Shown piece by piece: positions 12,165 to 23,513 of a stretch of 64,000 nt of DNA. Source of the DNA: Cunninghamella blakesleeana (Eukaryota > Mucoromycota > Mucoromycetes > Mucorales > Cunninghamellaceae); the NCBI GenBank assembly GCA_017871115.1, contig JAFCIZ010000007.1, positions 2,232,001 through 2,296,000 of the forward strand, in the 5' to 3' direction. The notes under the pieces are model-generated. The model was given only the letters and a program-made list of their open reading frames with translations. It was not told the origin of the DNA and did no database searches. Each line of letters begins with the position of its first letter. Positions within the stretch are counted from its first letter, which is position 1. The translations under genes were made by a program, and so were the position numbers.

Positions 12165-13529
12165 AATATTAAAATATTAAAAGTAGAAAAAAAGATGAGA
12201 AATGAATGTATATATATAGATCAGTAGATTAATCTAAAATAAATATGGTGAATTATTATTATATAAAAATAAAAAAAAAAAGAGATGAAAATTAAAAAAA
12301 AAAGGAAGGAAAAAAATAAATGTTGGGGAAAAGGGGAGTAAAGTGAGAGAGAAAGAGAGAGAAAGAAAGAGAGAGAGCAAAAGTAAAATATAAAAAAAAA
12401 AAAAGAGTGAGTGAAAAAAAAAATTAGGAAGAGGAGAAAGAAAAAAAATAAAAATAAAAACAATGTGATTAAGAAAAATAAATAAATAAAATAAAGCCTG
12501 CTTCAGGCTGTGTGTGTATATAAATTATTTGATTCAACTCCGCATCAGACTTTTTGTGCGAATTATAAGGGGGTTGTTTCCTTTATTATTTAAAAGAAAT
12601 AATAATAATAATAATACATTTATATTTAGGTATAATGTGTATGTATATATATATATATGTAATTATTTATTGTTATGATATAAATAATAACAATAATAAA
12701 CAAAATGACAACTCTAGAATAAAATAATGAAAAAGAGAGATCAAGAGCTATTTAACATCCCAAATATGTATATTTTCGGTATAAAAATATAATGAATTAC
12801 TTATATAAATAAAAATTATCAACTCAGCGAACTCAATTTCATCCAAAAAAAGAAAAACATGTTCAGTTTGATTGGATATATCAAGAAATAACGTTTATAT
12901 TTAGCAATTGCCACCACCTTTTTTCATTTTAAAAATTATTAACCGAAATTTATATATATACTTTACAATTTACTTTTTAAATTAATAAAAAAGATCACCC
13001 TATTTTAATTTTTTATAACCAGCATCAAATGTTGGCATAGAATCCTTGCTTTGTTATTTTTTGATTTTTATATTTCAATAAACTATGTATGTAGATTTGT
13101 CCAAAATCGTCTGCAATGTCGTGTATATCATCATTTTAATTATACATATATATATATTAACATTATATTATGGTAAACATGTGGGGTGAGTATATTTTAT
13201 AGAATCTGAAAAGTTTATTCTCCAAGTTAAGCATGTGAATAGTGTATCATGAATAAGATGAATTCTGCAATATAATTTTATTTTATGTATCATTGATTAT
13301 GTAAAGTAAAAAAAAAAAGAAGGAAATTCAAGCGCGGTGATTATGCAAATTGATTTTTTTTTTTCGTCTTTTTATTTTTTATATTAAATATTATTTGATA
13401 TCATTTTTGTTTTCGACATCATTTAAATTATGACTGATTTGATTGCTGGAATTAAAAATATAATGTTATATAGCGGGTGTTGTATATTTAAGATGAAGGT
13501 TATCATTAATATAAAATAATAATAATCAA

Positions 13530-13562
<33 letters not shown>

Positions 13563-13755
13563 AGGGCGATCGTGATTAAAGATAAATTGAAAAGATATTA
13601 TTGACCAAGCAATTTATTTCTTGTTTATATTTTATAATGATAATAATGATGGTACCTTTTTATTTTTATTTTTTTTATGTTTCGTGTAAAGAGAATATGC
13701 TGGAATATATATACATATATATGTACATACACACATATATACATATATTTAAAGT
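11997..13755. other. Large intergenic region upstream of CK1
   Basis: 1.76 kb between the CK1 start and the PIG-Y stop. It contains AT microsatellites (12130-12163, 13538-13562), a purine-rich tract at 12330-12440, and a GC-richer spot at 12495-12560 with a perfect 6-bp hairpin (AGCCTG-CTT-CAGGCT, 12495-12509) and CTCCGC at 12538-12543, about 540 bases upstream of CK1. No gene was recognised. Confidence 0.5.
12495..12509. other. Small perfect hairpin
   Basis: AGCCTG-CTT-CAGGCT: a 6-bp stem with a 3-base loop in AT-rich DNA about 500 bases upstream of CK1. It may be a binding site for a dimeric factor or chance. Confidence 0.4.
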
Positions 13756-14201
13756 TTAATTGTGTCTAAAGAATTTCATCCCCATCCAATTCCATATAAT
13801 AAAATAAATCCATACAATAGCCGTTACAGGTATTAATAAACAATAATAATCATCCTTTTTAACCCAATCCAACCACTAAAATGGAAAAAAAAAAAAAAAA
13901 AAAAACTGTATAAAAAAATGCAATCTTGTTTTGTTTTTTTCTTTTCCCCTATTTTTTTCTTATTTACATCAACATGAGTTATAGGCGCATAATTGCTTCC
14001 AATCATAGCATACATTAATATAATAAAAGTGGTGAATGTAGCGCCAAGTAAAAGGTAACCATAAATATGAGTATTGTCAGGTTCGCTTTCTGGTACAAGA
14101 ACCGTCATACGTCGAGCGTGTGTATAATAGTTAGGTACATTGGTTGTTACTCGTGGTGTTAAAAGAATCGATTTGGAGGTACGTCGTCTATGAGTCTGCA
14201 T
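13756..14201 (-). CDS. PIGY: PIG-Y-like subunit of the GPI-GlcNAc transferase
   Basis: Small ER membrane subunit of the complex making GlcNAc-PI, the first step of GPI-anchor synthesis. Two exons, 14201-13968 and 13875-13756, in frame; 117 aa. Residues 1-50 are polar and basic. TM1 is about residues 52-74 (YLLLGATFTTFIILMYAMIG) and TM2 about residues 90-106 (LLIPVTAIVWIYFIIW). The C-terminus WNWMGMKFFRHN matches the conserved PIG-Y ending (WTWMGIKLFRHN in human, from memory), and both proteins have the pattern of two TM spans around a short loop. It is longer than human PIG-Y (71 aa) because of the N-terminal extension. The intron 13967-13876 ends in a T/A-rich tract before the acceptor. It is one of three consecutive minus-strand genes, with no sign of functional linkage. 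Confidence 0.85.
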
Positions 14202-14423
14202 TCATCCAAGATGGTTGTAACTACCTTGAATGATACTTTGTTTTAAATTATAAATGTAAAAAAATGAGAAGGAGAAAAAGAAAATTTTTTAAAATTCACA
14301 AAAAATAAAATAATTGAAAATCTGGGTTTTAATTTATGTCGCCATATATCATGAAAGGAGTATTTACAATGTCAACCTAGCTTTTTAAACCAACCAAATG
14401 TTGAAATTCATTTTATCGTTCCG

Positions 14424-14455
<32 letters not shown>

Positions 14456-14579
14456 ATTAATGCCATATTTTTTTTATTGTATATATAATTATGAAAAAAT
14501 GTGCTTGTTTTAAATATATTGTTTATATAATATTTTTTTCCTTTTATTGGATCATCAATCTTTAAAAAAAATAAATAAT

Positions 14580-15430
14580 CTAAGCGGTCTTGGAGATTTC
14601 TATAAAATAAATCAATAAATTAAATAATGATGAGTTGTCAATTATTATTATTATTATTCATTTTATTACACCATTTATCTGTTTTATTTTTTATTGTATT
14701 CACAACTTACTTTGAACATCAACAATAGCTTGATCCAAGATTTGTTGTTGAATCTTGGGGTCTTGTAAATCCTTTTGAATCTTTTCAATCAAATAAGCAG
14801 CCAATTGTTTTTGTTCGCGTTCACGTAAGCTGGCTTCATGACGAACCCAAGAGTCAAGAGTAGCTTTAACTTCGTGAGCAACGGAAACTTGTTGTTTTAA
14901 TTGGAAAGCTTCAGCTTCTAATTTAGCAGTTTCACGAGAAATTTCAAATAAGGCCTTGGTGACATCAACGAGATCTTTTAATTGACCAGCTTGATCAATA
15001 CGTTCTTGAACGGCAGTTTTATGATCATTACGAGCTTGGTTTAATACTGATTTAATACGCTATTGTAAGAATATAATAAAATAAAAATATAATTGATATA
15101 ATAGAATATTCATTAGTTTTAGAAATTCATAAAAACATGATCATCATCCTTATTCTTTTTTTCCCTTTATATATGTGATTATATTACGTTGATATGTTCA
15201 TTGCCCATTTCGGTGAAAGGTTCACGAAGGTATTTTAATAATACACCTAAAAGACCACCAGCGGCAACTAATACTAAAGTTTCTTCGTTGAATACGTAAA
15301 TTTCTTTAGAGATAAGGAAAGTGGCTAAACCAGTACCAAGGGTAACATAGCCAGTCTTAGTGACAAGAGAGTTACCGGGAAGAGATTCAATAATGCTGTT
15401 GGCTTTTTGTTTAGGATCTAATAAATAGAT

Positions 15431-15462
<32 letters not shown>

Positions 15463-15908
15463 AAAACATCCTTGCCTCTTATGTATATTGGTTTTTTTTA
15501 TCTATTGTAGTTGAATAAAAATGAAATTCGTCTGTCTGTACCTTGTTGAGCACTGTAATTACGGACACTGTTTTTTGTTTATATATATATATGTTTTAAT
15601 AATACAAGAATAAAAATAATAAATACAAAATAAGGTGAGTTCATCATATTTTACTATTCATCTTGCTATCACTTTCTATACATATTGATTTCTTACGCAA
15701 CAGCACCAATGGATTGGCGAGATAAAGTTAATGCAGGGCGAGCAATGGTAGCAGCTGTAATATTTATATTTATTTTAATATATATATGTTCGTATTAGTA
15801 AACTATAAGTGAATATATTATATGTTGTCTTTAATTGTTTGTGTTTGTATTCCTCATATTTTTTATTCATTTACCAGTAGCTCCCTTAGTCAATAATCTT
15901 AAAGCCAT
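14580..15908 (-). CDS. ATP4: Mitochondrial ATP synthase subunit b (subunit 4)
   Basis: Peripheral-stalk subunit of the F1Fo ATP synthase in the inner mitochondrial membrane. Six exons: 15908-15875, 15754-15697, 15567-15542, 15417-15188, 15059-14711 and 14599-14580, all in frame; 238 aa (yeast 244). The N-terminus MALRLLTKGATAATIARPAL is a basic, acid-free mitochondrial presequence. After it come SIIESLPGNSLVTKTGYVTL, a membrane part (ETLVLVAAGGLLGVLLKYLR), and a long charged helix (KSVLNQARNDHKTAVQERID to QKDLQDPKIQQQILDQAIVD). The last exon codes only for KISKTA and stop. The 26-nt and 20-nt exons are unusually small but are fixed by frame and homology. Confidence 0.94.
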
Positions 15909-16260
15909 TATCTATTATGTAAATAAAAAATATATAATAAAAGTAATACTATTTATTATTATATAGGAATAATCAAAAGAAGACAAAAAGAAGGAAAAAG
16001 AAAAAAAAAAAAATTACTTTTTAATTTATTTGACCTACAATTAAAAAAAAAGAGAAGGGTGGAAAAAAAAAGGAGAGGAAAAAAAAAAAATACCTTGTTG
16101 ATGGAAATATTAAGTTATGAAAAAAAACTCTAGTGGCTAATACAAGGGTCAAACTCCGACAACCTGAAGAGCGTAAGTCACTGTCCTAAAAGATATATCT
16201 TTATTAAAAAATTAATTAATTTTCTTTTTTTTTATTTTCTTTTTTTTTTTTAAAAAAGAA
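15909..16260. promoter_or_regulatory. Divergent promoter region, ATP4 / secreted orphan
   Basis: 352 bases between two start codons. It has A-rich tracts next to ATP4, a less AT-rich island at 16130-16190 (GGCTAATACAAGGGTCAAAC, then CTCCGACAACCTGAAGAGCG) and a T12A6 tract (16240-16257) ending 3 bases before the orphan ATG. No known motif was assigned. Confidence 0.45.
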
Positions 16261-16698
16261 ATGCTTAAACAGTTATTAATAAATATTATTTTTACCATAA
16301 CTTATGTATTTGCTACATATACATGCAAAGGACAGTCTGCTATAACAATAGGAAATGCAATAATTAATATAGCATTACAACCTGCAGTAAATTCATATAA
16401 ATATATAGATAATATACTTTATCAATTTGATAAATTCTCTAATGATGGATCTTGTACAGGAAATTTTCCTGAAAAAATGTTTAAAAATTTAATGGTAACT
16501 TCTCCTAACGATAAAGTTGGTTGTTGCACAGGTTGTAATTGTGTTGATTTAATTGAATGGGGTCCTGGTAAAGTTCTAGGATCTATACCAAGAAATACTG
16601 TTTTAGCATATGTTGGTTTTTTTACAACTCAAGAATACCCGATCAATGGAATAGATGATTATTCTTTATATGACGAAACTGCTTATAATTTTGATTAA
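16261..16698 (+). CDS. Secreted small cysteine-rich protein, orphan
   Basis: Single-exon 145-aa protein, not recognised. It starts MLKQLLINIIFTITYVFATY, a typical signal peptide with likely cleavage around residues 19-21. The mature part has six cysteines: C22, C65, C88, C89, C92 and C94. Four are packed in the motif CCTGCNC. Around it lie NDGSCTGNFPEK and WGPGKVLGSIPRNTVLAYVG. An even cysteine number suggests three disulfides; a CCxxCxC cluster could instead bind metal. Codon use is strongly AT-biased (ATA, TTA, AAT), more so than in the housekeeping genes. It stands alone at the edge of a decayed 3.7-kb region. Candidate effector or cell-wall-associated secreted protein by architecture only. 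Confidence 0.6.
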   Translation: MLKQLLINIIFTITYVFATYTCKGQSAITIGNAIINIALQPAVNSYKYIDNILYQFDKFSNDGSCTGNFPEKMFKNLMVTSPNDKVGCCTGCNCVDLIEWGPGKVLGSIPRNTVLAYVGFFTTQEYPINGIDDYSLYDETAYNFD

Positions 16699-19600
16699 AA
16701 ATTAAAATTTAAAGAATGAAAAAAAAAAAAAAAAATTAAAAAATTAATAAAAAGATTCATATTAATAGTTAATCGTGTAGATTATATTATCTACATGGCG
16801 TATTCCATATAACTACTTGAGTAATAGCATATATTGCTTTTTTGAGGAAAAGAAGGATTTAAAAATGTATAAAAGATACTATTTTTTATTTTTAAAAAAA
16901 TATTATTTGTTTGTACATATTTTTTAAGAATATACTAGTGCTATTTCGATATCAATATCTCTATCTATATATTTTTAAAGCTGTATTATATCTTCTTGAA
17001 TTTTAGTTATATCAATTAAATTCCAAAGGGATTATGGTAGAGAGTCATAAATTTCTCGATAACTAATCAAATTATTATCCTATTGATTGAATCGACATAA
17101 ATAGAGGATAGCTGATACAACCTTTCTAATAATAGCACTAGAATTGGGAAATAGACCATTTGAATAATATCCTTCATATAAAATATCTTAATTCCCGACT
17201 ACCGAGTACGAGGCATTGCTTTCTAACCATATTCTTTAGATATACTTTGTAGTGATATCTTTTAGATTATTATTTCTACTTGTTTCTATATATTCATAAA
17301 GCATTTGATAATGAGGAATTAGTGTAATATTACAATTTTGAAATACTTGTCAGATTTCCCTTATTCATTGGAACTATTCTAGTAATCGCCTGTTTTCAGT
17401 CTAGTATCTTTGTACATTCCATAGAACAGTCTGGTAAAAATGCCAATTTCCTGCCATTATTTTTAATAATAATTGAAAAATAATTCTGATGTTTAATTGA
17501 AAAATAAAATAAATAATAACTGTCAGTTCATGCCTTGAAAAAAGAAAAAAGATTAAATCAAATATCACAAGTTAATTTTAGCCACTAAATCCATTGGAGC
17601 AATCACAGTTCTATAATTATATATTTGTAATTGATTGCTAAAGCCTTTCAAATGTAATCTTTTTTATGTTTAATTTGTTTAATCATTATCATATATTCAT
17701 TTTCTATTTTTATTTAGGAAAGTTAGATTTAATTAGGGATGATACGGTTTTAACATATAATAAAATTCTCAGTGAATATACATGATCCATTTTATCCATA
17801 ATCATCATTTTTACCAATTGAATAAAAATAGTTTGTTTAATGTTTTGTAGTTGGTCGGTTGATCATTGAAATGGAAATATTATCTACCTAAAATGTTTGG
17901 AACTATACTTTAAGGATAAATGAAATGCCACGTATTTGATTTTTCAAAACACGTATTTTTAATCAGGTAACAGTACTTTAATAATTTAATATAGCCATTC
18001 ACCAAGTTTTCTTCACTTGAAAAAACTAGAAACTTTTTCTTGTATTACTTTTACTATATAAGAGCAAAGCAAATATTAAAGCTCTATTAGCTTAATTAAT
18101 GCATATATATATATATACCCTCCCCAAGTTTTAATTTTAAAAGATAAAGTATAAATCCCAGTTTCCATTTTCTCTCTATCTTCTTCTTTAGATTTAACCA
18201 AGTCTATAATTTGATATTCATAAAATAAAACAGAATCAACCTTTTTTATGCATTTCCCCCCTTTCCTTTCCCTTTCATATTTATATATATTTTAAATCAC
18301 TACTATGATATATAAGTAATAATTCATCTGCTTAGCATTATTCAATAAAAAGAAATAAACATTTTTTTTATAGCTTATAGACAGTCTTTTTCAATGAAAA
18401 ATCAATCGCTATTTCGATGCTATTTTAATTCGTTTTTTATGGTTGGTTTAAAAAGTTTAAATCAAAGGATCTATCAAAAATCAGGTGCTTCAAATAATTG
18501 TATTTTATTTTTATACAATAATTTTTTTTTGAATTGCTTCCATAAATCATCTACTATTTTCTTATGGTACTGATACGTATTTAATTTTGAAATATTAATA
18601 CTTACTTTAATATTTTTCTTAATATATATATACCAATTTGAAATGATTTTTCTTTTTTTCTTTATTTTAATCATCATAAAAAGAAAAGAAAAGAAAAAAA
18701 TTTCCCTCAAGTTCATTCTTTTGTTACTACTGTTATGTTTTGATTATGTTCTTGTCATGCTTTACTCTCTTGCTCTTCATACTGGTTATCCTAATATATA
18801 AATTAGATGAAAGGCACGTAATACATAATTTCAAATATATATATAGTTATTTCTTTAGACGATGATTAATTTGCTAATGATCTCTTTCTTTTTTCTTTTT
18901 CTCTCTCTTCTATAACTTTGCTTTCTATCTAACCATTTTCCGCCTCTACTCTTCCTTTATTTATGATAATATATTTATTCTGTCTTTATCACTTTTATAG
19001 TTTTATAATTTTCTATTATATTTTCTTTTTTTAATTATATCATATGTGTACATAATTTACTTTTCAAAAAAGCTATTTTTTACTTGGTTTATGCATTCTT
19101 ATAAGGTTTGTGATCAGCACAGTGGTTGTGTAATGGGACTCAGCCTTTTGACCCACTAGAAGTTTGTCGGACATCGGTTTTTTGTTCACACATACATAGG
19201 AGAGATAAATTATTCATATTAATTCTTCATTATACTATTACTGTTATTGTTGTTTCTTTTATTAATATAGATGATGGTTTACTTTAAAATATTTATACCG
19301 AAATAATCGTTATAAAAATACACCAGTCAATATATACCTCTTAGAATAATATCGAAATAGAAGCTTGAAAGTTTGACTTTATAATAGAATAGACAAGTTA
19401 TAAAAAGTTAATTTATTTATTCACATTAAAATAATAGTAAGCGGATGAATTATTATTTATATTAAATAATAATAGTTTGAAATATGTATGCATACATATA
19501 TATGTAAAAGAAGAGGGAAACGAAAAGAAACATGTAAAAAACCAAGTCGAATTTTTTTTATATTCATCAAATTATAAACTCAGTTTTGTCAAGTCTTTTG

Positions 19601-20413
19601 ATATGTCATCTCTCTTTTTTTATAAAAAGAAAAAACGATTGGTACAACATAATGTGTAAAAAATATATTTATTAATATACTTTATTTTTATTTTTAGCTT
19701 TTAATATTTTATAAGCATATAAGTAGCTTATAAAATTAGAGTATATTATAAGCCCTACTTTGTATCACGTGACCTTAATACTTGGCATTTTTTTGATTTT
19801 CATTCAACTATAATAATAATATTTAATATAAATTTTAATTTATATATTTTATACATAAAAATAACATAGCTTTACTATAAAAAAATTTATTAAAATCAAT
19901 ATAAGCATAAAAAAAGCATGATCATTTTTTTATATAAAACTGAATTTATTTAAAATATTACCCTTGGAAAAAAAAAAAGAGAGAGAGAATGAGAAAAAGG
20001 AAAATAGCTTTGCACCAATTTTTTTAATTCCAGTCAAAAGCTGCCCAATTTTTTTTTTTTTTTTTGCTCTCCTTTTGTCTATTAATTCTCAACCTTTTTT
20101 TCTCTTCTTTCTTTCTTTCTTTCCTTTCTTTCTTTCTTTCATCTACCATTTTTTTTTAAATATATATTTACACATTTTATTTATTTCCTTACTCATATAT
20201 ATATATATATTTAATCATTATTATTGGTTATATTTTTTATAATCATATTTGTATTGGTTTTTTTTTTTTAAAAAAAGACTTTATTAAAAAGGAAAAGAAA
20301 GCAAGTATTGGTAGGAATAACCTTTTTTTGAATGAAGTAAAAAAAGTGGAACAAAAACTATCAACACATATATAGACTTTAATAATATATATTTATATAT
20401 AAAAATATATCTC
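16699..20413. other. 3.7-kb gene desert with decayed coding relics
   Basis: No intact gene. Protein-like but interrupted stretches occur on the minus strand at 16928-17454 and 18474-18620 and on the plus strand at 19080-19190. The rest is AT-rich simple sequence, with a TTTC-rich tract at 20100-20143 and a T12A7 tract at 20258-20276 upstream of the cyclin gene. It looks like an old insertion or deletion zone. Confidence 0.5.
16928..17454 (-). pseudogene. Decayed coding sequence, family not recognised
   Basis: Reading the minus strand gives protein-like text broken by several stops and at least one frameshift. Examples are KLAFLPDCSMECTKIL, then IPHYQMLYEYIETSRNNNLK, WLESNASYSVVG, YEGYYSNGLFPNSSAIIRKV and SLWNLIDITKIQEDIIQ. 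Stops fall between these blocks without clustering, as expected for slow decay rather than for introns. Composition is clearly less repetitive than the flanks. It may be a relic of a transposon or of a multicopy gene; I could not assign it. Confidence 0.4.
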
Positions 20414-23121
20414 ATGCATCTTCAAAAACAACCATATCATCCTATGGATGCTAATAATATGTATCATCATGGATCGTATAATACGGCACAAATACCACCT
20501 GAACCTTTGCCAAGTGCAACAGATATTCATACAGCAGCTCTTTCCATCTCACAAATGGCAGAGTTTTCATCTACTATGGTATATCTTATGTGGCATTTAC
20601 GGAATCCTTCAGCTTCACCTATTAATCCTTCAGTTATCCATACACGTCCTGATCATCAGCAACCATTTACTGGTGCAAGTAATTCTTTTAGAAAATATTG
20701 TCGGACTGTAATGAAATAGATATATATATAGATAGATATACATATAAAACATATAAAAAAATGGACACGCTTTATTCATATATTTATTTATTTATTTATT
20801 TATCACTATTATTAGATCCTTCAACAAACACAGCTATCAGAGTCTGTCGTTTTATTATCTTTAAAATATATATCTTTATTATTAAGAAATAATCCACAGC
20901 TTCGTGGTGCTGAAGGTTCAGAATATCGATTATTCACTGTAGCTCTTATGTTAGGTAAAAAACAAAATAAAAATAAAATAATAATAATAGTAATATAAAT
21001 AGATAAAGAAAACAGTAAAAAGGAAAATGAAAAAAATAAAGAAAAGAGTAAACAAGAAAAAAGCACGTTTAGAAATAAACTTACATATATATCTTTTTTA
21101 TTTTTTTTTATTTGAAATAGCCAATAAATTTCTTGATGATAATACCTTCACAAATAAAACTTGGTCTGATATCTCTGGAATGAAAGTAAAGGAATTGAAT
21201 GTCATGGAGTTTGAATTTTTAGATGTATTACACTTTCAGCTATTTATTCCTAAGGCAGATTTTGATCACTGGAAATCAACTTTATTTAATTTTAGAAATC
21301 AATTTTATGATCAAACCATCGATCCTAATCATCGTGCACTTCATCAGCAACAATTGATTGAAACAACTTTGAAAAATATGGGATTGCCATTTCAATATCA
21401 ATACCAACAGCATGATGTACAGTGGAAACAACAGCAACAACAAATTCAACAGGAGGCAGCCCGCCAACAACAACAACAACAGCAACAAGCAGCAGCAGCA
21501 GCTGCTGCTGCACAACAGCAACAGCAATACAATCAACACCTTTATTTATTATCTAAAGCACAACAGCCTCATATTCCACCTCAGCCATTGAATCGACCTT
21601 TGACACGTGTTCCATTAAGGATCCCTGTTCGGCCAGTATACCAAACTCAAGCCATACAAGCATCTTCTACACCAGGATCGCATGCTGCTACAGTTTATGA
21701 ACCATCCATAGGTGTATCAGTGACCAATACAAATGCTACAGTCATCCAGCCTGTATCGATAGCACCTCCATCATTAATATCTTCCCAGCAACAACAACAG
21801 CAACCATCACAGCAACCTATTGTACAATCACATAATTTAGGAACAGTTAATACGCCTAATGGGCGGCGAACACCTATCGTACCATCTACTGGAGAAAATA
21901 ATTATTCAGCCACATCAACTTATCCACCATCACAAACTTCACATCATCCTCCGCATCCACACCCACATCATCATCAAGCTCAAGCACCACCACGAATCAA
22001 TACAAATAATTCTCAAAGACCTTATGATTATGTAAGAACAGGGTCTGATGAATCATCGGCTCATATGAATTTATATCCACAATCTGCTACAGCAGCACAA
22101 GTTGTTACCCCTGGTGTAGTATCACATAACTCATATTATAATAATAATAGTTCATCTACTGACATTTATTCACAGCCTCCTACAACAACGTCACAACCTC
22201 AAATGGCTAGTAGCGGCGGAAATCATCGTACAACCTCTTTGCCATCAGCAAGTATTGATGCAACTGTTACTCCTCAACCCCCACCTTCACATATGGGTCT
22301 TGGTAATAATTTAACGCCTATTACACCAGTCTCTTCATCACAACAACAACAACAGCATCCGTCTTATTATTATAATACGCCTGTTGCAACACCACTTACA
22401 GCACCCGCATCTCATAATCTTGTTGATCATTCTAGTTATGTCAATGGATCATCATCATCAGCATCATCATACAATACAAATAGTAATAATAATATAAATA
22501 ATAGCATGAATACTACTTCTCAACCAAATTATATGAATCATCCTTCTAGACCAATAAACAATAACCCAAATAACCCTGTTAGACCTTATTATATGGACCA
22601 CACACAACAGCAACAACAACAACAACAACAAATCATTACAACACCTTCAAGTGTTGATTATAATTATGGCACTCCTGTATCTACAAGTGATCCTTATAGT
22701 CGACCAGCAATGGGAAGAACATCATCTAATCCTTCATATCAAGTAAGTCATTTTTATTTATTTTTTATTTTTTGAAATATAAAATATATTAAAGTGTAGA
22801 AAATGAAAAAAAAAAAGGATTTTATGAAAAGTTTAACCTAATTAGATAATATCATGTTAAAAATATGTTTGTTTTTTTATTTAAAAATAATAATAATGAA
22901 AATCATAATAGAATGCATATAACGGGCAAGAATATTCAAAAAATGCTAACCTATATCAACAAGATTATCGAACACCGGTACCACATATGCAACAACAACA
23001 ACAACAGCAACAGCAACAACAGCAACAACAGCAGCAACCTCCTAAAAAACCCACAGGACCTGTACCAGAAGATCCATTGACTGCTGCAGAATCATACCGT
23101 GCTCATATAAATAGACGTTAA
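20414..23121 (+). CDS. Pho80/Pcl-like cyclin with long polyQ C-terminal region
   Basis: Cyclin of the PHO80-like family (Pho85-type CDK partner, closest in layout to Clg1). Exons: 20414-20707, 20816-20954, 21121-22742 and 22912-23121, in frame; 754 aa. The cyclin box spans about residues 40-195: ISQMAEFSSTMVYLMWHLRN, then RAEGSEYRLF-like text (LRGAEGSEYRLFTVALMLAN), KFLDDNTFTNKTWSDISGMK and ELNVMEFEFLDVLHFQLFIP. Those last two blocks are the family hallmark. The remaining 550 residues are disordered: CAA/CAG-coded Gln runs, an A8 stretch, His/Pro and Asn/Ser blocks, and a final Q14 in the last exon before PPKKPTGPVPEDPLTAAESY. The repeats are coded by mixed CAA and CAG. Target CDK and process are not shown by the sequence. 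Confidence 0.85.
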
Positions 23122-23513
23122 GAGGAAAAAAAAGAATATAATTTAACATAAAGAACAAAAAAAAGACAAGATATGGAATTATATCAATATCAGTATTATA
23201 TTTTTATTTTTATTTTTATTTTTATTATATATTTATTAAAAAACTATATTTTGATTTCTTTCCGTTTTTTCTTTATCTTTTTTCATTTATTGCTCTATTT
23301 TTACTATTTTCTTTTCTTTTTCACCTTTTTTTAATCTTTTCTTTTTTTTAACTCATTTGTACTTTATATTTATATTATTTTAATTTGTTGCTATAAATTA
23401 TATATAATTTTTATTATTATTACTCTTATTTATTATTATTATTATTATTTCAATTCTGGCAAATAAATCAATAGCCATATCCATTTATTTCATTATTATT
23501 TTCTAATTTTATA
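23122..23513. other. Convergent intergenic region, cyclin / TPT1
   Basis: About 390 bases of T-rich DNA with (TTTTTA)n at 23201-23225 and ATT repeats near 23430-23450. No gene seen. Confidence 0.55.

Noticed and set aside
12221..12463. Phe/Ser-rich minus-strand frame
   Set aside because: Translation of a purine-rich simple-sequence tract upstream of CK1; no start context or homology.
17770..17860. Possible paralogue of the secreted protein (NGSC...N F on the minus strand)
   Set aside because: Only a few residues match the NDGSCTGNF motif and flanking text does not align.
19477..19659. 60-codon plus-strand frame
   Set aside because: K/F/Y-rich text typical of random AT-rich DNA; no homology or neighbouring exon.
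21282..21539. Antisense Leu-rich frame in the cyclin gene
   Set aside because: Complement of CAG/CAA/GCA codon repeats.
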